Part shown: piece after piece, positions 32,628 to 42,041 of the stretch | Position numbering within the stretch: the first letter of the stretch is position 1 | Layout of the letters: every line of letters begins with the position of its first letter | From: Cronobacter condimenti 1330 | GTDB taxonomy: Bacteria > Pseudomonadota > Gammaproteobacteria > Enterobacterales > Enterobacteriaceae | Assembly (NCBI RefSeq): GCF_001277255.1 | Contig: NZ_CP012264.1 | Span: forward strand, 4,092,001-4,156,000 | Reading direction: 5' to 3' | Length of the DNA: 64,000 nucleotides | Position numbers and translations under genes: made by a program | The notes under the pieces: model-generated | Databases searched by the model: none | What the model saw: the letters and a program-made list of their open reading frames with translations, nothing else | What the model was told of the DNA's origin: nothing

Positions 32628-34670
32628 TCAGCCCTGGATGCCGTAATGTTCCAGCATCGCGTCGAGCTGCGGTTCACGGCCGCGGAAGCGTTTAAACAGC
32701 TCCATCGGCTCTTCAGAACCGCCGCGCGTCAGAATGTTATCGAGGAACGCCTGACCGGTGTCGCGGTTGAAAATACCTTCTTCTTCAAAGCGGGAATACG
32801 CGTCTGCGGCCAGCACGTCAGCCCACAAATAGCTGTAGTAGCCCGCCGCGTAGCCGCCAGCGAAAATATGGCTGAAGGCATGCGGGAAGCGGCCCCAGGC
32901 CGGGCCGGGCACCACAGCCACCTGTTTTTTAATCTCCGCCAGCGTTTCCAGCACCTTCGCGCCCTGCTCCGGGCTGAACTGCGCATGCAGACGGAAATCG
33001 AACAGGCCGAACTCCAGCTGGCGCAGGATAAACATCGCCGCCTGGTAGTTTTTCGCCGCCAGCATTTTGTCGAGCAGCGCCTGCGGCAGCGGCTCGCCGG
33101 TTTCGAAATGACCGGAGATAAACGCCAGCGCCTCCGGCTCCCAGCACCAGTTTTCCATGAACTGGCTCGGCAGCTCGACGGCATCCCACGGCACACCGCT
33201 GATGCCCGCGACCCCTGGGGTTTCGATGCGGGTCAGCATGTGGTGCAGACCGTGACCAAATTCATGGAACAGCGTGATCACTTCGTCATGCGTGAACAGC
33301 GCCGGTTTGCCGCTTACCGGGCGGTTAAAGTTACAGGTGAGGTACGCCACCGGTTTTTGCAGCTCGCCGTCTGCTTTACGCATCTGGCCGACGCAGTCAT
33401 CCATCCACGCCCCGCCACGCTTGTTTTCGCGCGCGTAGAGGTCAAGGTAGAAGCTGCCACGCAGTTCGCCGCTCTCGTCATACAGCTCAAAGAAGCGCAC
33501 GTCCGGATGCCAGACGTCGATATCTTTACGCTCTTTGGCGCTGATGCCGTAAATGCGCTTAACCACTTCAAACAGGCCGTTAACGGCTTTGTTTTCCGGG
33601 AAATAGGGGCGCAGCTGCTCATCGCTGATGCTGTAGAGATGCTGCTTCTGTTTTTCGCTGTAATACGCGATATCCCACGGTTGCAGCTCGTCGACGCTGA
33701 AATGTTCTTTGGCAAAGGCGCGCAGCTGGGCGAGCTCTTTTTCACCCTGCGGGCGAGCGCGTTTGGCCAGATCGGTTAAGAAATCCAGCACCTGCTGCGG
33801 GTTTTCGGCCATTTTAGTGGCGAGGGATTTTTCGGCGTAGCTGTCAAAGCCCAACAGTTGCGCAAGCTCATGACGCAGCGCCAGGATCTCTTCCATCACC
33901 GGCGTGTTGTCCCATTTGCCGGCGTTCGGCCCCTGGTCAGAGGCGCGGGTGCTGTAGGCGCGATACATCTCTTCGCGAAGCGCCTGGTTATCGCAGTAAG
34001 TCATCACCGGCAGATAGCTTGGAATATCCAGCGTCAGCAGAAAACCCTGCTGCTCTTTGGCTTCGGCCATGGCTTTGGCCGCCGCCAGCGCGCTTTCCGG
34101 CATGCCCGAAAGCTCAGATTCATCGGTCACGAGCTTCGTCCAGCCCTGCGTCGCGTCCAGCACGTTGTTGCTGTAAAGCGAGCCGAGTTCGGAAAGACGC
34201 GCCGCGATTTCGCCGTAACGTTTCTGTTTGTCTTTCGGCAAACCGATGCCAGAAAGCTCAAAATCGCGCAGCGCGTTATCGACCGCTTTTTTCTGGGCGG
34301 TGTCGAGTTTGGCGTAGTTGTCGCCGTCGCGTAAATCGCGATACGCCTGGTAAAGTCCTTCGTTCTGGCCCACCCAGGTGCTGTATTCAGAGAGCAGCGG
34401 CAGCGTCTGCTCATAGGCTTCGCGAAGCTCCGGGCTGTTTTTCACAGAGTTCAGGTGGCTTACCGGGGAGAAAATGCGGCCCAGTTTGTCGTCGGTCTCC
34501 GCAAGCGGCTGGCAAAGTGATTCCCAGCTGTAAGGCGCGCCGCGGCTGACTACCGCCTCCACCTGCGCGCGGCAATCTTCCAGCGCTTTCGTCACCGCTG
34601 GCACCACGTGCTCGGGTTTAATGGAGGAAAAGGGCGGTAGTTCAAAAGGCGTCAATAATGGATTGGTCAT
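32628..34670 (-). CDS. prlC: PrlC (OpdA), oligopeptidase A
   Basis: The 680-residue M3-family zinc metallopeptidase carries the HEFGHGLHHML zinc site, with the third ligand in the following WDAVELPSQFMENW helix, at the usual position for OpdA. It degrades signal peptides and short oligopeptides in the cytoplasm; in E. coli prlC mutations suppress signal-sequence defects, and its heat-shock promoter is RpoH-dependent. Length equals that of E. coli. Divergent from rlmJ. Confidence 0.97.
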   Translation of the reverse strand: MTNPLLTPFELPPFSSIKPEHVVPAVTKALEDCRAQVEAVVSRGAPYSWESLCQPLAETDDKLGRIFSPVSHLNSVKNSPELREAYEQTLPLLSEYSTWVGQNEGLYQAYRDLRDGDNYAKLDTAQKKAVDNALRDFELSGIGLPKDKQKRYGEIAARLSELGSLYSNNVLDATQGWTKLVTDESELSGMPESALAAAKAMAEAKEQQGFLLTLDIPSYLPVMTYCDNQALREEMYRAYSTRASDQGPNAGKWDNTPVMEEILALRHELAQLLGFDSYAEKSLATKMAENPQQVLDFLTDLAKRARPQGEKELAQLRAFAKEHFSVDELQPWDIAYYSEKQKQHLYSISDEQLRPYFPENKAVNGLFEVVKRIYGISAKERKDIDVWHPDVRFFELYDESGELRGSFYLDLYARENKRGGAWMDDCVGQMRKADGELQKPVAYLTCNFNRPVSGKPALFTHDEVITLFHEFGHGLHHMLTRIETPGVAGISGVPWDAVELPSQFMENWCWEPEALAFISGHFETGEPLPQALLDKMLAAKNYQAAMFILRQLEFGLFDFRLHAQFSPEQGAKVLETLAEIKKQVAVVPGPAWGRFPHAFSHIFAGGYAAGYYSYLWADVLAADAYSRFEEEGIFNRDTGQAFLDNILTRGGSEEPMELFKRFRGREPQLDAMLEHYGIQG

Positions 34671-34864
34671 AAGCGCGTCCTGATTAGTGTTGGTTTAAGC
34701 GCATCTTGCAGCGACAATGTCTTGTAGCATGGGGTTTAGTGTAGTTAATTTCAATGCCTGGCGCTGGGCTTTACCCGCAGCGACAGCACATCCCGTAAGC
34801 GGTCACTTTCCGGTATACTGTTCAAAATCGATGTTCATTTACGCCTTTTGGAAACCCATCCCGC

Positions 34865-35707
34865 ATGCTCAGTTACCGCCACAGCTTCCACGCCGGCAAC
34901 CACGCCGACGTCCTCAAACATACCGTCCAGAGCCTGATCATTGAGTCGCTCAAAGAGAAGGAAAAACCGTTCCTGTATCTGGATACCCACGCGGGCGCCG
35001 GTCGCTATCAGCTGAGCGGCGAACATGCCGAGCGCACGGGTGAATATCTCGAAGGGATCGCGCGTATCTGGCAGCGCGACGACCTGCCGACGGAGCTTGA
35101 GCCGTACATCAACGCAATCTCGCATTTCAACCGCAGCGGTCAGTTACGTTATTACCCCGGCTCGCCGCTGATTGCCCGTCAGCTGCTGCGCCCGCAGGAC
35201 AGCCTGCAACTCACCGAGCTGCACCCGAGCGATTTCCCGCTGCTGCGCGGTGAATTTCAGAAAGATGAACGCGCCCGCGTTGAGCGTGCTGACGGTTATC
35301 AGCAACTGAAATCCAAACTGCCGCCAGCGTCGCGTCGCGGCCTTATCCTGATAGACCCGCCTTACGAAATCAAAACGGACTACCAGGCGGTGGTTCAGGG
35401 CATTAATGAAGGCTATAAGCGTTTTGCGACCGGCGTTTACGCGCTCTGGTACCCGGTGGTTTTACGTAACCAAATCAAGCGTATGATGAATGACCTCGAA
35501 TCCACTGGCATTCGACGTATTCTGCAAATCGAACTGGCAGTACGTCCGGACAGCGATCAGCGCGGCATGACCGCCTCGGGCATGATTGTTATCAACCCGC
35601 CGTGGAAGCTCGAACAGCAAATGGCGAATCTACTGCCGTGGCTACATCAGGCGCTGGTGCCCGCAGGCACCGGCCACACGACGCTGAAGTGGGTTGTGCC
35701 GGAGTAA
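34865..35707 (+). CDS. rlmJ: RlmJ, 23S rRNA m6A2030 methyltransferase
   Basis: The 280-residue protein starts MLSYRHSFHAGNHADVLKHTV and includes LYLDTHAGAGRYQL (SAM site) and LILIDPPYEIKTDY (DPPY catalytic motif of N6-adenine methyltransferases). It matches E. coli RlmJ (YhiR) in length and position; YhiR mutants cannot use DNA as a carbon source. It lies 74 bp upstream of gor. Confidence 0.96.
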   Translation: MLSYRHSFHAGNHADVLKHTVQSLIIESLKEKEKPFLYLDTHAGAGRYQLSGEHAERTGEYLEGIARIWQRDDLPTELEPYINAISHFNRSGQLRYYPGSPLIARQLLRPQDSLQLTELHPSDFPLLRGEFQKDERARVERADGYQQLKSKLPPASRRGLILIDPPYEIKTDYQAVVQGINEGYKRFATGVYALWYPVVLRNQIKRMMNDLESTGIRRILQIELAVRPDSDQRGMTASGMIVINPPWKLEQQMANLLPWLHQALVPAGTGHTTLKWVVPE

Positions 35708-35781
35708 TTGCAGCCATAGGTGGAACCCTTTTCCGTCAGGACTACAATCGCGTTAATTCGAATCATTAAAAGGTAACAGCC

Positions 35782-37134
35782 ATGACCAGACACTACGACT
35801 ACCTCGCCATCGGCGGCGGCAGTGGCGGTATCGCTTCTGTCAACCGCGCCGCTATGTACGGCCAGAAATGCGCCCTGATTGAAGCCAAAGCGCTGGGCGG
35901 CACCTGCGTCAACGTTGGCTGCGTACCGAAAAAAGTCATGTGGCACGCCGCGCAAATCGCTGAAGCTATCCATCTCTACGGCCCGGACTACGGCTTTGAC
36001 ACCACCGTCAACCATTTCGACTGGCAGAAGCTGGTGGCGAGCCGCACCGCCTATATCGACCGTATCCACACCTCTTACGACAACGTACTTGGCAAAAACA
36101 ATGTGGATGTCATTCACGGCTTCGCGCGTTTTGTTGATGCACATACCGTGGAAGTGAACGGCGAGCGGATCACCGCCGATCACATTCTGATCGCGACCGG
36201 CGGTCGTCCAGGCCATCCGGCTATTCCTGGCGCGGAATATGGTATCGACTCCGACGGCTTCTTCGCACTGCCCGCGCTGCCGAAACGCGTGGCGGTAGTA
36301 GGCGCGGGTTATATCGCGGTAGAACTGGCAGGCGTCATTAATGCGCTGGGCGCACAAACGCATCTGTTTGTGCGTAAACACGCGCCACTGCGCACCTTTG
36401 ACCCAATGCTGTCTGAAACGCTGCTAGAAGTGATGCAGGCCGAAGGCCCGCAGTTGCATACCCATGCGACGCCGACCGCCGTGGTGAAAAACAGCGACGG
36501 CAGCCTGACGCTGACGCTGGAAGATGGCCGTTCAGAAATGGTCGATGCGCTGATTTGGGCGATTGGCCGTGAGCCGGAAACCGACAATTTCAACCTGACG
36601 GCAACGGGCGTAAAGACTAATGAAAAAGGCTATATCATCGTCGATAAATACCAGAATACCAGCGTACCTGGCATTTATGCCGTGGGTGATAACACCGGCG
36701 CGGTCGAACTGACGCCAGTTGCGGTTGCGGCAGGCCGTCGTCTTTCCGAGCGCCTGTTTAACAACAAGCCGGAAGAGCATCTGGACTACAGCAACATTCC
36801 GACCGTGGTGTTCAGCCACCCGCCTATCGGCACCGTCGGGCTCACCGAGCCGCAGGCGCGCGAGCAATATGGCGATGCGCAGGTGAAAGTGTATAAATCG
36901 TCCTTTACCGCGATGTACACCGCCGTCACTTCACACCGTCAGCCGTGCCGCATGAAGCTGGTGTGCGTCGGGCCGGAGGAGAAAATCGTCGGCATCCACG
37001 GCATCGGTTTCGGCATGGACGAAATGTTGCAGGGCTTCGCGGTGGCGCTGAAGATGGGCGCGACCAAAAAAGACTTCGACAACACGGTCGCTATCCACCC
37101 GACCGCCGCAGAAGAGTTTGTCACCATGCGTTAA
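35782..37134 (+). CDS. gor: Gor, glutathione-disulfide reductase
   Basis: The 450-residue flavoenzyme has the FAD motif AIGGGSGGIASVNRAA, the redox-active GGTCVNVGCVPKKVMW (Cys42, Cys47), the NADPH motif VGAGYIAVELAGVINALG with the RKHAPLRTFD arginine pair, and the C-terminal HPTAAEEFVTM containing the catalytic His. It reduces GSSG with NADPH in the cytoplasm. Near identical to E. coli Gor. Confidence 0.98.
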   Translation: MTRHYDYLAIGGGSGGIASVNRAAMYGQKCALIEAKALGGTCVNVGCVPKKVMWHAAQIAEAIHLYGPDYGFDTTVNHFDWQKLVASRTAYIDRIHTSYDNVLGKNNVDVIHGFARFVDAHTVEVNGERITADHILIATGGRPGHPAIPGAEYGIDSDGFFALPALPKRVAVVGAGYIAVELAGVINALGAQTHLFVRKHAPLRTFDPMLSETLLEVMQAEGPQLHTHATPTAVVKNSDGSLTLTLEDGRSEMVDALIWAIGREPETDNFNLTATGVKTNEKGYIIVDKYQNTSVPGIYAVGDNTGAVELTPVAVAAGRRLSERLFNNKPEEHLDYSNIPTVVFSHPPIGTVGLTEPQAREQYGDAQVKVYKSSFTAMYTAVTSHRQPCRMKLVCVGPEEKIVGIHGIGFGMDEMLQGFAVALKMGATKKDFDNTVAIHPTAAEEFVTMR

Positions 37135-37155
37135 TCGCGGGTCGACTTTTCGCGC

Positions 37156-37189
37156 AAAAAGAAGGGGAAGCCTACGCTTCCCCTTTTTA
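37156..37189. terminator. Bidirectional terminator after gor
   Basis: AAGGGGAAGC and GCTTCCCCTT pair around CTAC, with A-runs before and a T-run after. It ends gor rightward and the HEPN-like gene leftward. Confidence 0.93.
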
Positions 37190-37212
37190 CTGTCTCGCCG
37201 CTGGCAACACTG

Positions 37213-38817
37213 TTAGCGAATCGCCTGGTAAATCGCCTCGCGGATCTTCACCCATTTTTTCGTCTCTTCGCCAGGATTTGCCTGCTCGCGCAACTGCGCC
37301 TGCTCCAGCTCATATTTCTGGCGCTGCACGACCACCGGTACGGTACAAAACGCCTGTAAATATTGCTTACGCATAGAGGTCATCTTTTCGCCCTGCGCCA
37401 TGGCATGACTTAACGTCGTTATCATGCGTCGGCACGGCTTTTTCTCCTCCATCTGGAGGCGATAGCGCAGCAGGACATCGAGCGTCTCTTCATGGTCCTG
37501 AGCAAGCGCCTGCTCCGTCCAGGCGACTTTCCAGTTCATCCCGGCCTGAAGGAAAAGCCGCGTCACCAGCGCATCATTGCGGTCGATCGCCGCACGCAGG
37601 TTTTCCGGGTCCCACGTAATGCCCATGTTGCTGAGCCGATGACGCGGGCTGTCGTCGCTGTTTTCGGGTTCAGCAGCCACCGCCGTGGCAACGGGAGCCG
37701 TGGCCTCACGTTCAGCAGCAGGTGGATGCAGCGAATCGTTCGCGATAAACAGCGCGCCGACCACCAGCGCGATAACGCCCAGGCCCACCGCGCCCCAGAC
37801 TGCGCCCATCACCAGCTGACGCGTCTCCTGTTTTTTGCCATCCTGACGCCGGCTCGGGCTTTCAATCGCGTCGCGCACTTCGAAAATATCGCCGCCCACG
37901 ACGCTGTTTTTCTTCGCCGCGTGGTCGATAAACGCGTTCAGTTGCGTGTCATCCGCTTTCATCAGCGAAGCCGGATTCACCCGCGTACGCCCTTCGCCGC
38001 AGGCTTTGTGCAGCGGTGCGCTGATGGCATTGAAGTAGTTGTCCAGCATCACTTCCTGGGCGCCGGTAAGCGGCTTACCGAGCGCGGCGACGTTGCGAAT
38101 TTCACGAATGTCGTCCAGCAGCGTTTGCAGGGTTTTACGCGGTTCCACAAACAGCGTCAGCGATGTCGCGCCCTGGAAGAGTTTGTCGTAATGGCGGGCA
38201 AAGAGCTTTTTATCAACCACCAGCATCGCCAGCTCGCTGAATAACATGCCGCTCAGGACATCGCCCTTATCCCCCATTTTCAGCCAGCGGCGCACTTTAT
38301 CGCCGCCGCACAGCTCTTTGAGCTGATTGACGCGTTGCTGTTCATCGGGCCACGCCTCACGCACCATGCCGCGTAGCGTCAGATCGAGCGCGCGCAGCTG
38401 GCGCAGTGCATCGGGCTGCATCTGCGCTTTATTCACATCCATCTCGGTGGAATAGCCGAGTTTCGGCTGCTGATGACGTACTTTTTCAAGACAGGTGACG
38501 AAACGCAGCGCGGCGAGAAGCTGGTTCTCCGTGACGTCCTGCCCGCTTTCATATTGCGGCACCAGTTGCTGTAAATGACGCAGCTGCAACGTGAACTGAG
38601 ACATGTCGGCGTCATTCAGGTTCAGCCGTCGGGCGACGGTCGCCCAGTTGCCGAGATTCAGACGCGCCTGATCGAGCTGGTGCAAAAACCACTGGGGATC
38701 TTTGCCTTCTGAAACCTTAACGCCAAGCAAAATTAGAATTTCGACTGACGCCTGGCGAATTACCGTAAGCGCAGTTTCAAATGTTTCTCTTACCAAAGGC
38801 TGTGTGGAGCGGGCCAT
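37213..38817 (-). CDS. Membrane protein with HEPN-like domain (STY4199-type)
   Basis: This 534-residue protein has an alpha-helical N-terminal half, one membrane helix at about residues 337-358 (MGAVWGAVGLGVIALVVGAL) and a C-terminal region with ankyrin-like helices (NLRAAIDRNDALVTRLFLQAGMNWKVAWTEQALAQ). Around 200-270, LFARHYDKLFQG through DIREIRNVAALGKPLTGAQEVMLDNYFNAI resembles the Swt1-type HEPN fold, whose RN-x3-H motif marks RNases; here Arg241-Asn242 is kept but the His is Leu. I recall a Salmonella family called STY4199 with a HEPN label; this link is tentative. Function unknown, probably not a nuclease. The preceding 272 bp is AT-rich. Confidence 0.7.
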   Translation of the reverse strand: MARSTQPLVRETFETALTVIRQASVEILILLGVKVSEGKDPQWFLHQLDQARLNLGNWATVARRLNLNDADMSQFTLQLRHLQQLVPQYESGQDVTENQLLAALRFVTCLEKVRHQQPKLGYSTEMDVNKAQMQPDALRQLRALDLTLRGMVREAWPDEQQRVNQLKELCGGDKVRRWLKMGDKGDVLSGMLFSELAMLVVDKKLFARHYDKLFQGATSLTLFVEPRKTLQTLLDDIREIRNVAALGKPLTGAQEVMLDNYFNAISAPLHKACGEGRTRVNPASLMKADDTQLNAFIDHAAKKNSVVGGDIFEVRDAIESPSRRQDGKKQETRQLVMGAVWGAVGLGVIALVVGALFIANDSLHPPAAEREATAPVATAVAAEPENSDDSPRHRLSNMGITWDPENLRAAIDRNDALVTRLFLQAGMNWKVAWTEQALAQDHEETLDVLLRYRLQMEEKKPCRRMITTLSHAMAQGEKMTSMRKQYLQAFCTVPVVVQRQKYELEQAQLREQANPGEETKKWVKIREAIYQAIR

Positions 38818-39089
38818 TTTGCATCCTTTTCACGCTTAACACCCTGGACTACACGCGGGTAAAGCGGGGAAAATTTAACTTAAGTATATTGTTATTTCTG
38901 AACTTTTTGTCTGCGCTAACAGGCAGTGAAACAACATATCTGAAAATGGCCGGAAAAAAAGTGATAACACGGCTTTTGCGTGAAAAATCGCCATTCCCTG
39001 CCTGAATTAGCAAGAAATGGACGCGCCGAATGACAGCCACGCGCATTTCTGGCAAGACTGAGGGGCCACACGCTATTGATGGAGACGCT

Positions 39090-39662
39090 ATGCCACCCGA
39101 CACGCCCTTTAACCCGGCCCTCTTGACGTTCGCTTCCGCCAGGCTGACTTACCGGCCTGTCACGCCGGACGACTGGCCTTTCTTTTTAAGCCTGCAACGT
39201 GACGACGAAGTGATGCGTTTTGTGACGGATCCACGCCCCGACGCGCAGCGAATGCAGGATTTTGCCTCACGTCTGCCGCCCTGGACGCCCGCAAACGCCC
39301 ACTGGCTCTGCCTGCTTATTCAGGAAAAGCACAGCGGCCAGCCCGTTGGCGTGACCGGGTTTGTTATGCACGGCGATGACATTGCGGAAGTCGGCTTTCT
39401 GCTGAGCCGCGCCTTTCAGGGCCGTGGTTACGGGTATGAGTCACTACGCGCCATCTGCGATCTCGCCTTTACGGGTTGCGGGCTGCGCCGCCTTGTCGCG
39501 ACTGTCACCGGCGGCAATATCGCGTCAAAGAAAACGCTGGAGAAAGCAGGTTTTATCCAGGAGGGCACGCTTCGTGAAAGCTATTTTCTTGGCGGACGCT
39601 GGCATGACGACTGGCTGTTCGGCCTGATGGCGCGTGACTATACCCAGGACGGGGCAGCATAG
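39090..39662 (+). CDS. GNAT acetyltransferase, RimJ/RimL type
   Basis: The 190-residue GNAT protein has TFASARLTYRPVTPDDWPFFLSLQRDDEVMRFV, a beta-bulge region ending AEVGFLLSRAFQGRGYGYESLRAI (acetyl-CoA loop QGRGYG) and NIASKKTLEKAGFIQEGTLRESYFLGGRWHDDWLFGLMARDY. These are the marks of RimJ/RimL-like N-acetyltransferases acting on protein N-termini or small molecules. The ATG at 39,090 has GGAG five bases upstream and is preferred to one 20 codons earlier. Substrate not predictable. Confidence 0.85.
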   Translation: MPPDTPFNPALLTFASARLTYRPVTPDDWPFFLSLQRDDEVMRFVTDPRPDAQRMQDFASRLPPWTPANAHWLCLLIQEKHSGQPVGVTGFVMHGDDIAEVGFLLSRAFQGRGYGYESLRAICDLAFTGCGLRRLVATVTGGNIASKKTLEKAGFIQEGTLRESYFLGGRWHDDWLFGLMARDYTQDGAA

Positions 39663-39766
39663 CGCGCCCTCGTTTGCCGGCTCACTGACGGCGCTCACGC
39701 AAAGACGTTTTTGCTTCCATGTGCCAGGCTTAAAGGACATTCACCTGAAACAACACAGGGAGACGT

Positions 39767-40165
39767 ATGAAAAAAACAGTGATTATTGCAACGCTGTCCG
39801 CGTTGTTAGCTCTGCCTGCCATGGCCGAAGAGAAAGGCGGTTTTAAAAATGATGAAGCGCCGCCGCCGCCGCATCAGCTAAAAGAGGGCTATCGCGGCAT
39901 CACCGATGCCCGTTCGATAGACGTAAAACAGGCAAAAGAGATGCACGACGGCGCTTCCGTGACGTTGCGTGGCTATCTGATTAAGAAAAAAGGCAATGAT
40001 GTTTACCAGTTCCGCGATAAAGGCGGAGATATGGACGTCATGATCCCTCATGCCGTTTTTCAGGGTAAAGATGTCAGCCCGGATGAACTGGTGGGGATCA
40101 GCGGTACGCTCGACAAGAAACAGAAGCCATACCGCGTTCGCGTGACGCACTTCCAGAAAGAGTAA
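39767..40165 (+). CDS. YgiW/YdeI-family periplasmic OB-fold (BOF) stress protein
   Basis: This 132-residue preprotein has a signal peptide (MKKTVIIATLSALLALPAMA) and a bacterial OB-fold domain (ASVTLRGYLIKKKGNDVYQFRDKGGDMDVMIPHAVFQGKDVSPDELVGISGTLDKK). The family includes YgiW, YdeI and VisP, implicated in peroxide, metal and antimicrobial-peptide tolerance. The proline run APPPPHQ after the signal is unusual but low-complexity. A 9-bp perfect hairpin (40,177-40,205) follows. Confidence 0.88.
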   Translation: MKKTVIIATLSALLALPAMAEEKGGFKNDEAPPPPHQLKEGYRGITDARSIDVKQAKEMHDGASVTLRGYLIKKKGNDVYQFRDKGGDMDVMIPHAVFQGKDVSPDELVGISGTLDKKQKPYRVRVTHFQKE

Positions 40166-40176
40166 TTCCCTGCAAA

Positions 40177-40205
40177 CGTGCCCGATGTCTGTGGCGTCGG
40201 GCACG
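40177..40205. terminator. Hairpin between convergent BOF and SDR genes
   Basis: CGTGCCCGA and TCGGGCACG pair perfectly over an 11-base loop. There is no U-run, so termination is likely but not certain. Confidence 0.6.
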
Positions 40206-40212
40206 CTGTGGC

Positions 40213-40971
40213 TTACAGAAACATCCCGCCAGAGACCTCAATCCGCTGCGCGTTCATCCAGCCCAGCTCGTCGCTGATAATCGCCGCGATTGCTGCGCCA
40301 ATATCATCCGGCAGGCCCACACGCCCTAACGCCGTCTGCGACGCGATGAAGCGGTTTAACTCATCGTTATCACGCACCTGCCCGCCGCCAAAATCGGTTT
40401 CGATGGCGCCCGGCGCAATGATGTTCACTGCAATATTCCGACGACCCAACTCTTTTGCCTGATAGCGGGTTAATACCTCCATCGCGCCTTTCATGGAGGC
40501 ATACGCGGAGTAGCCCGGCAGTGCAAAACGTGTCAGCCCGCTGGAGACATTCAGGATGCGTCCGCCGTCATTTATCAGCGCCAGCAGCTGCTGGGTCAGG
40601 AAAAACGGTCCCTTGAAGTGAATGTTCACTAACTCATCAAACTGCGCTTCGCTGAACTCAGCAAACGGGGCGTAAATCCCGATACCGGCATTGTTGATTA
40701 AATAATCAAAACTATCGCGCTGCCAGGTTTGTTGTAGCTGCACTTTTACCTGCGCGACAAAATCTCCGAATGTTGAACTATCGGCGACGTTTAGCGCCAG
40801 TGCCGCAGCTTTCACGCCTTTTTGTTCAATTTCACGCACCACGGCTTCGGCGTCTTCGCGCCGGCTTTGATACGTCAGCAAAACACCAATTCCACGCTCT
40901 GCAAGCTTCAGCGCTGCATTTTTACCGAGTCCACGGCTGCCGCCGGTGATGATTGCGATACGTTGCGTCAT
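40213..40971 (-). CDS. Short-chain dehydrogenase/reductase
   Basis: The 252-residue classical SDR has the NAD(P) motif TGGSRGLG (residues 10-17), NNAG, catalytic Ser in LNVSSG, and YASMK with Tyr and Lys of the active site, plus PGAIETDF. The R in YQSRRED following the second strand suggests NADP preference. It is divergent from the LysR regulator yhjC, which may control it. E. coli has no such gene next to yhjC. Substrate unknown. Confidence 0.9.
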   Translation of the reverse strand: MTQRIAIITGGSRGLGKNAALKLAERGIGVLLTYQSRREDAEAVVREIEQKGVKAAALALNVADSSTFGDFVAQVKVQLQQTWQRDSFDYLINNAGIGIYAPFAEFSEAQFDELVNIHFKGPFFLTQQLLALINDGGRILNVSSGLTRFALPGYSAYASMKGAMEVLTRYQAKELGRRNIAVNIIAPGAIETDFGGGQVRDNDELNRFIASQTALGRVGLPDDIGAAIAAIISDELGWMNAQRIEVSGGMFL

Positions 40972-41089
40972 AAATACCTCGTCAGGGTCAGGGTGGTTGT
41001 TGAGAAAGAGCTTATTAGCTGCTACAAAAATGATAAATAGTGAAAAATACGCTTTACTGTCCCATTCATAACAACAATGAGCACAACCG

Positions 41090-41989
41090 ATGGATAAAAT
41101 TCACGCAATGCGATTATTCGTACGCGTGGCGGAGCTGGAGAGTTTTACGCGCGCCGCCGAAACCCTGAGCCTGCCGAAAGGCAGCGTGTCGCGGCAGGTA
41201 CAGGCGCTGGAGAACGCGCTCGGCACCCGACTGCTGCACCGCACCACGCGGCGGGTACATCTGACGCAGGACGGCCAAATCTACTACGAACGCGCCCGCG
41301 ATCTGCTCGCCAATCTCGACGAGCTTGACGGCCTGTTTCTGCACGATCCGGCAAGCGTCAGCGGGCGTCTGCGGGTCGATATGCCGGTCGAGGTGGCGCA
41401 AAACGTGGTGATCCCCCGCCTGCCCGAGTTTCTCCATCATTACCCCGGTATTGCGCTTGAGCTGAGCAGCTGTGACCGGCTGGTAGACGTGGTACGCGAA
41501 GGCTTTGACTGCGTCGTGCGCGTCGGTCAGCTTAAAGAGTCCGGCCTGGTGGCGCGTCCGCTCGGTAAGCTCAGCCAGGTCAACTGCGCAAGCCCGGATT
41601 ATCTGGCACGCTTCGGCTGCCCGCAGACGCTTGAAGATCTCGCCTCTCACGCGCTGGTGCATTACACGCACACGCTTGGCACGCGGCCTGCGGGCTTTGA
41701 AGTCGGGCGTGATGGCGTAAGTGAGTGGATACAAACCGGCGGCGTCCTGACGGTAAACAGCACTGAAACCTATCAGGCCGCCTGCTTTGCCGGGCTCGGC
41801 ATTATTCAGGTGCCGCGTATCGGCGTACGCGAGGCGCTGCGCAGCGGCAAGCTGGTGGAAGTCCTGCCGCAATATCGCGCGTTGCCGATGCCGGTATCGC
41901 TCATCTATCCGCACCGCCGACATCTCTCTCGCCGCGTACACCTGTTTATGGAATGGCTGGCGTCGGTGATGAAAAGTTACGTTGACTAG
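41090..41989 (+). CDS. yhjC: YhjC-type LysR regulator
   Basis: The 299-residue LysR regulator has an N-terminal winged helix (MDKIHAMRLFVRVAELESFTRAAETLSLPKGSVSRQVQALENALGTRLLHRTTRRVHLT) and a CrgA-like effector domain (GRLRVDMPVEVAQNVVIPRLPEFL, GFDCVVRVGQLKESGLVARPLG). It is the counterpart of E. coli YhjC by sequence and by position upstream of yhjD. The divergent SDR gene, 118 bp away, is the natural target candidate. Confidence 0.9.
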   Translation: MDKIHAMRLFVRVAELESFTRAAETLSLPKGSVSRQVQALENALGTRLLHRTTRRVHLTQDGQIYYERARDLLANLDELDGLFLHDPASVSGRLRVDMPVEVAQNVVIPRLPEFLHHYPGIALELSSCDRLVDVVREGFDCVVRVGQLKESGLVARPLGKLSQVNCASPDYLARFGCPQTLEDLASHALVHYTHTLGTRPAGFEVGRDGVSEWIQTGGVLTVNSTETYQAACFAGLGIIQVPRIGVREALRSGKLVEVLPQYRALPMPVSLIYPHRRHLSRRVHLFMEWLASVMKSYVD

Positions 41990-42041
41990 CAGCGGGCTAT
42001 ACTTGGAAGCAAGTTGTAAAAAATAAAAGGAATCAACGCTG

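Noticed and set aside
32469..33779. 436-codon plus-strand open frame across rsmJ and prlC
   Set aside because: It crosses two well-supported minus-strand genes, has shadow-type composition and no recognisable motif.
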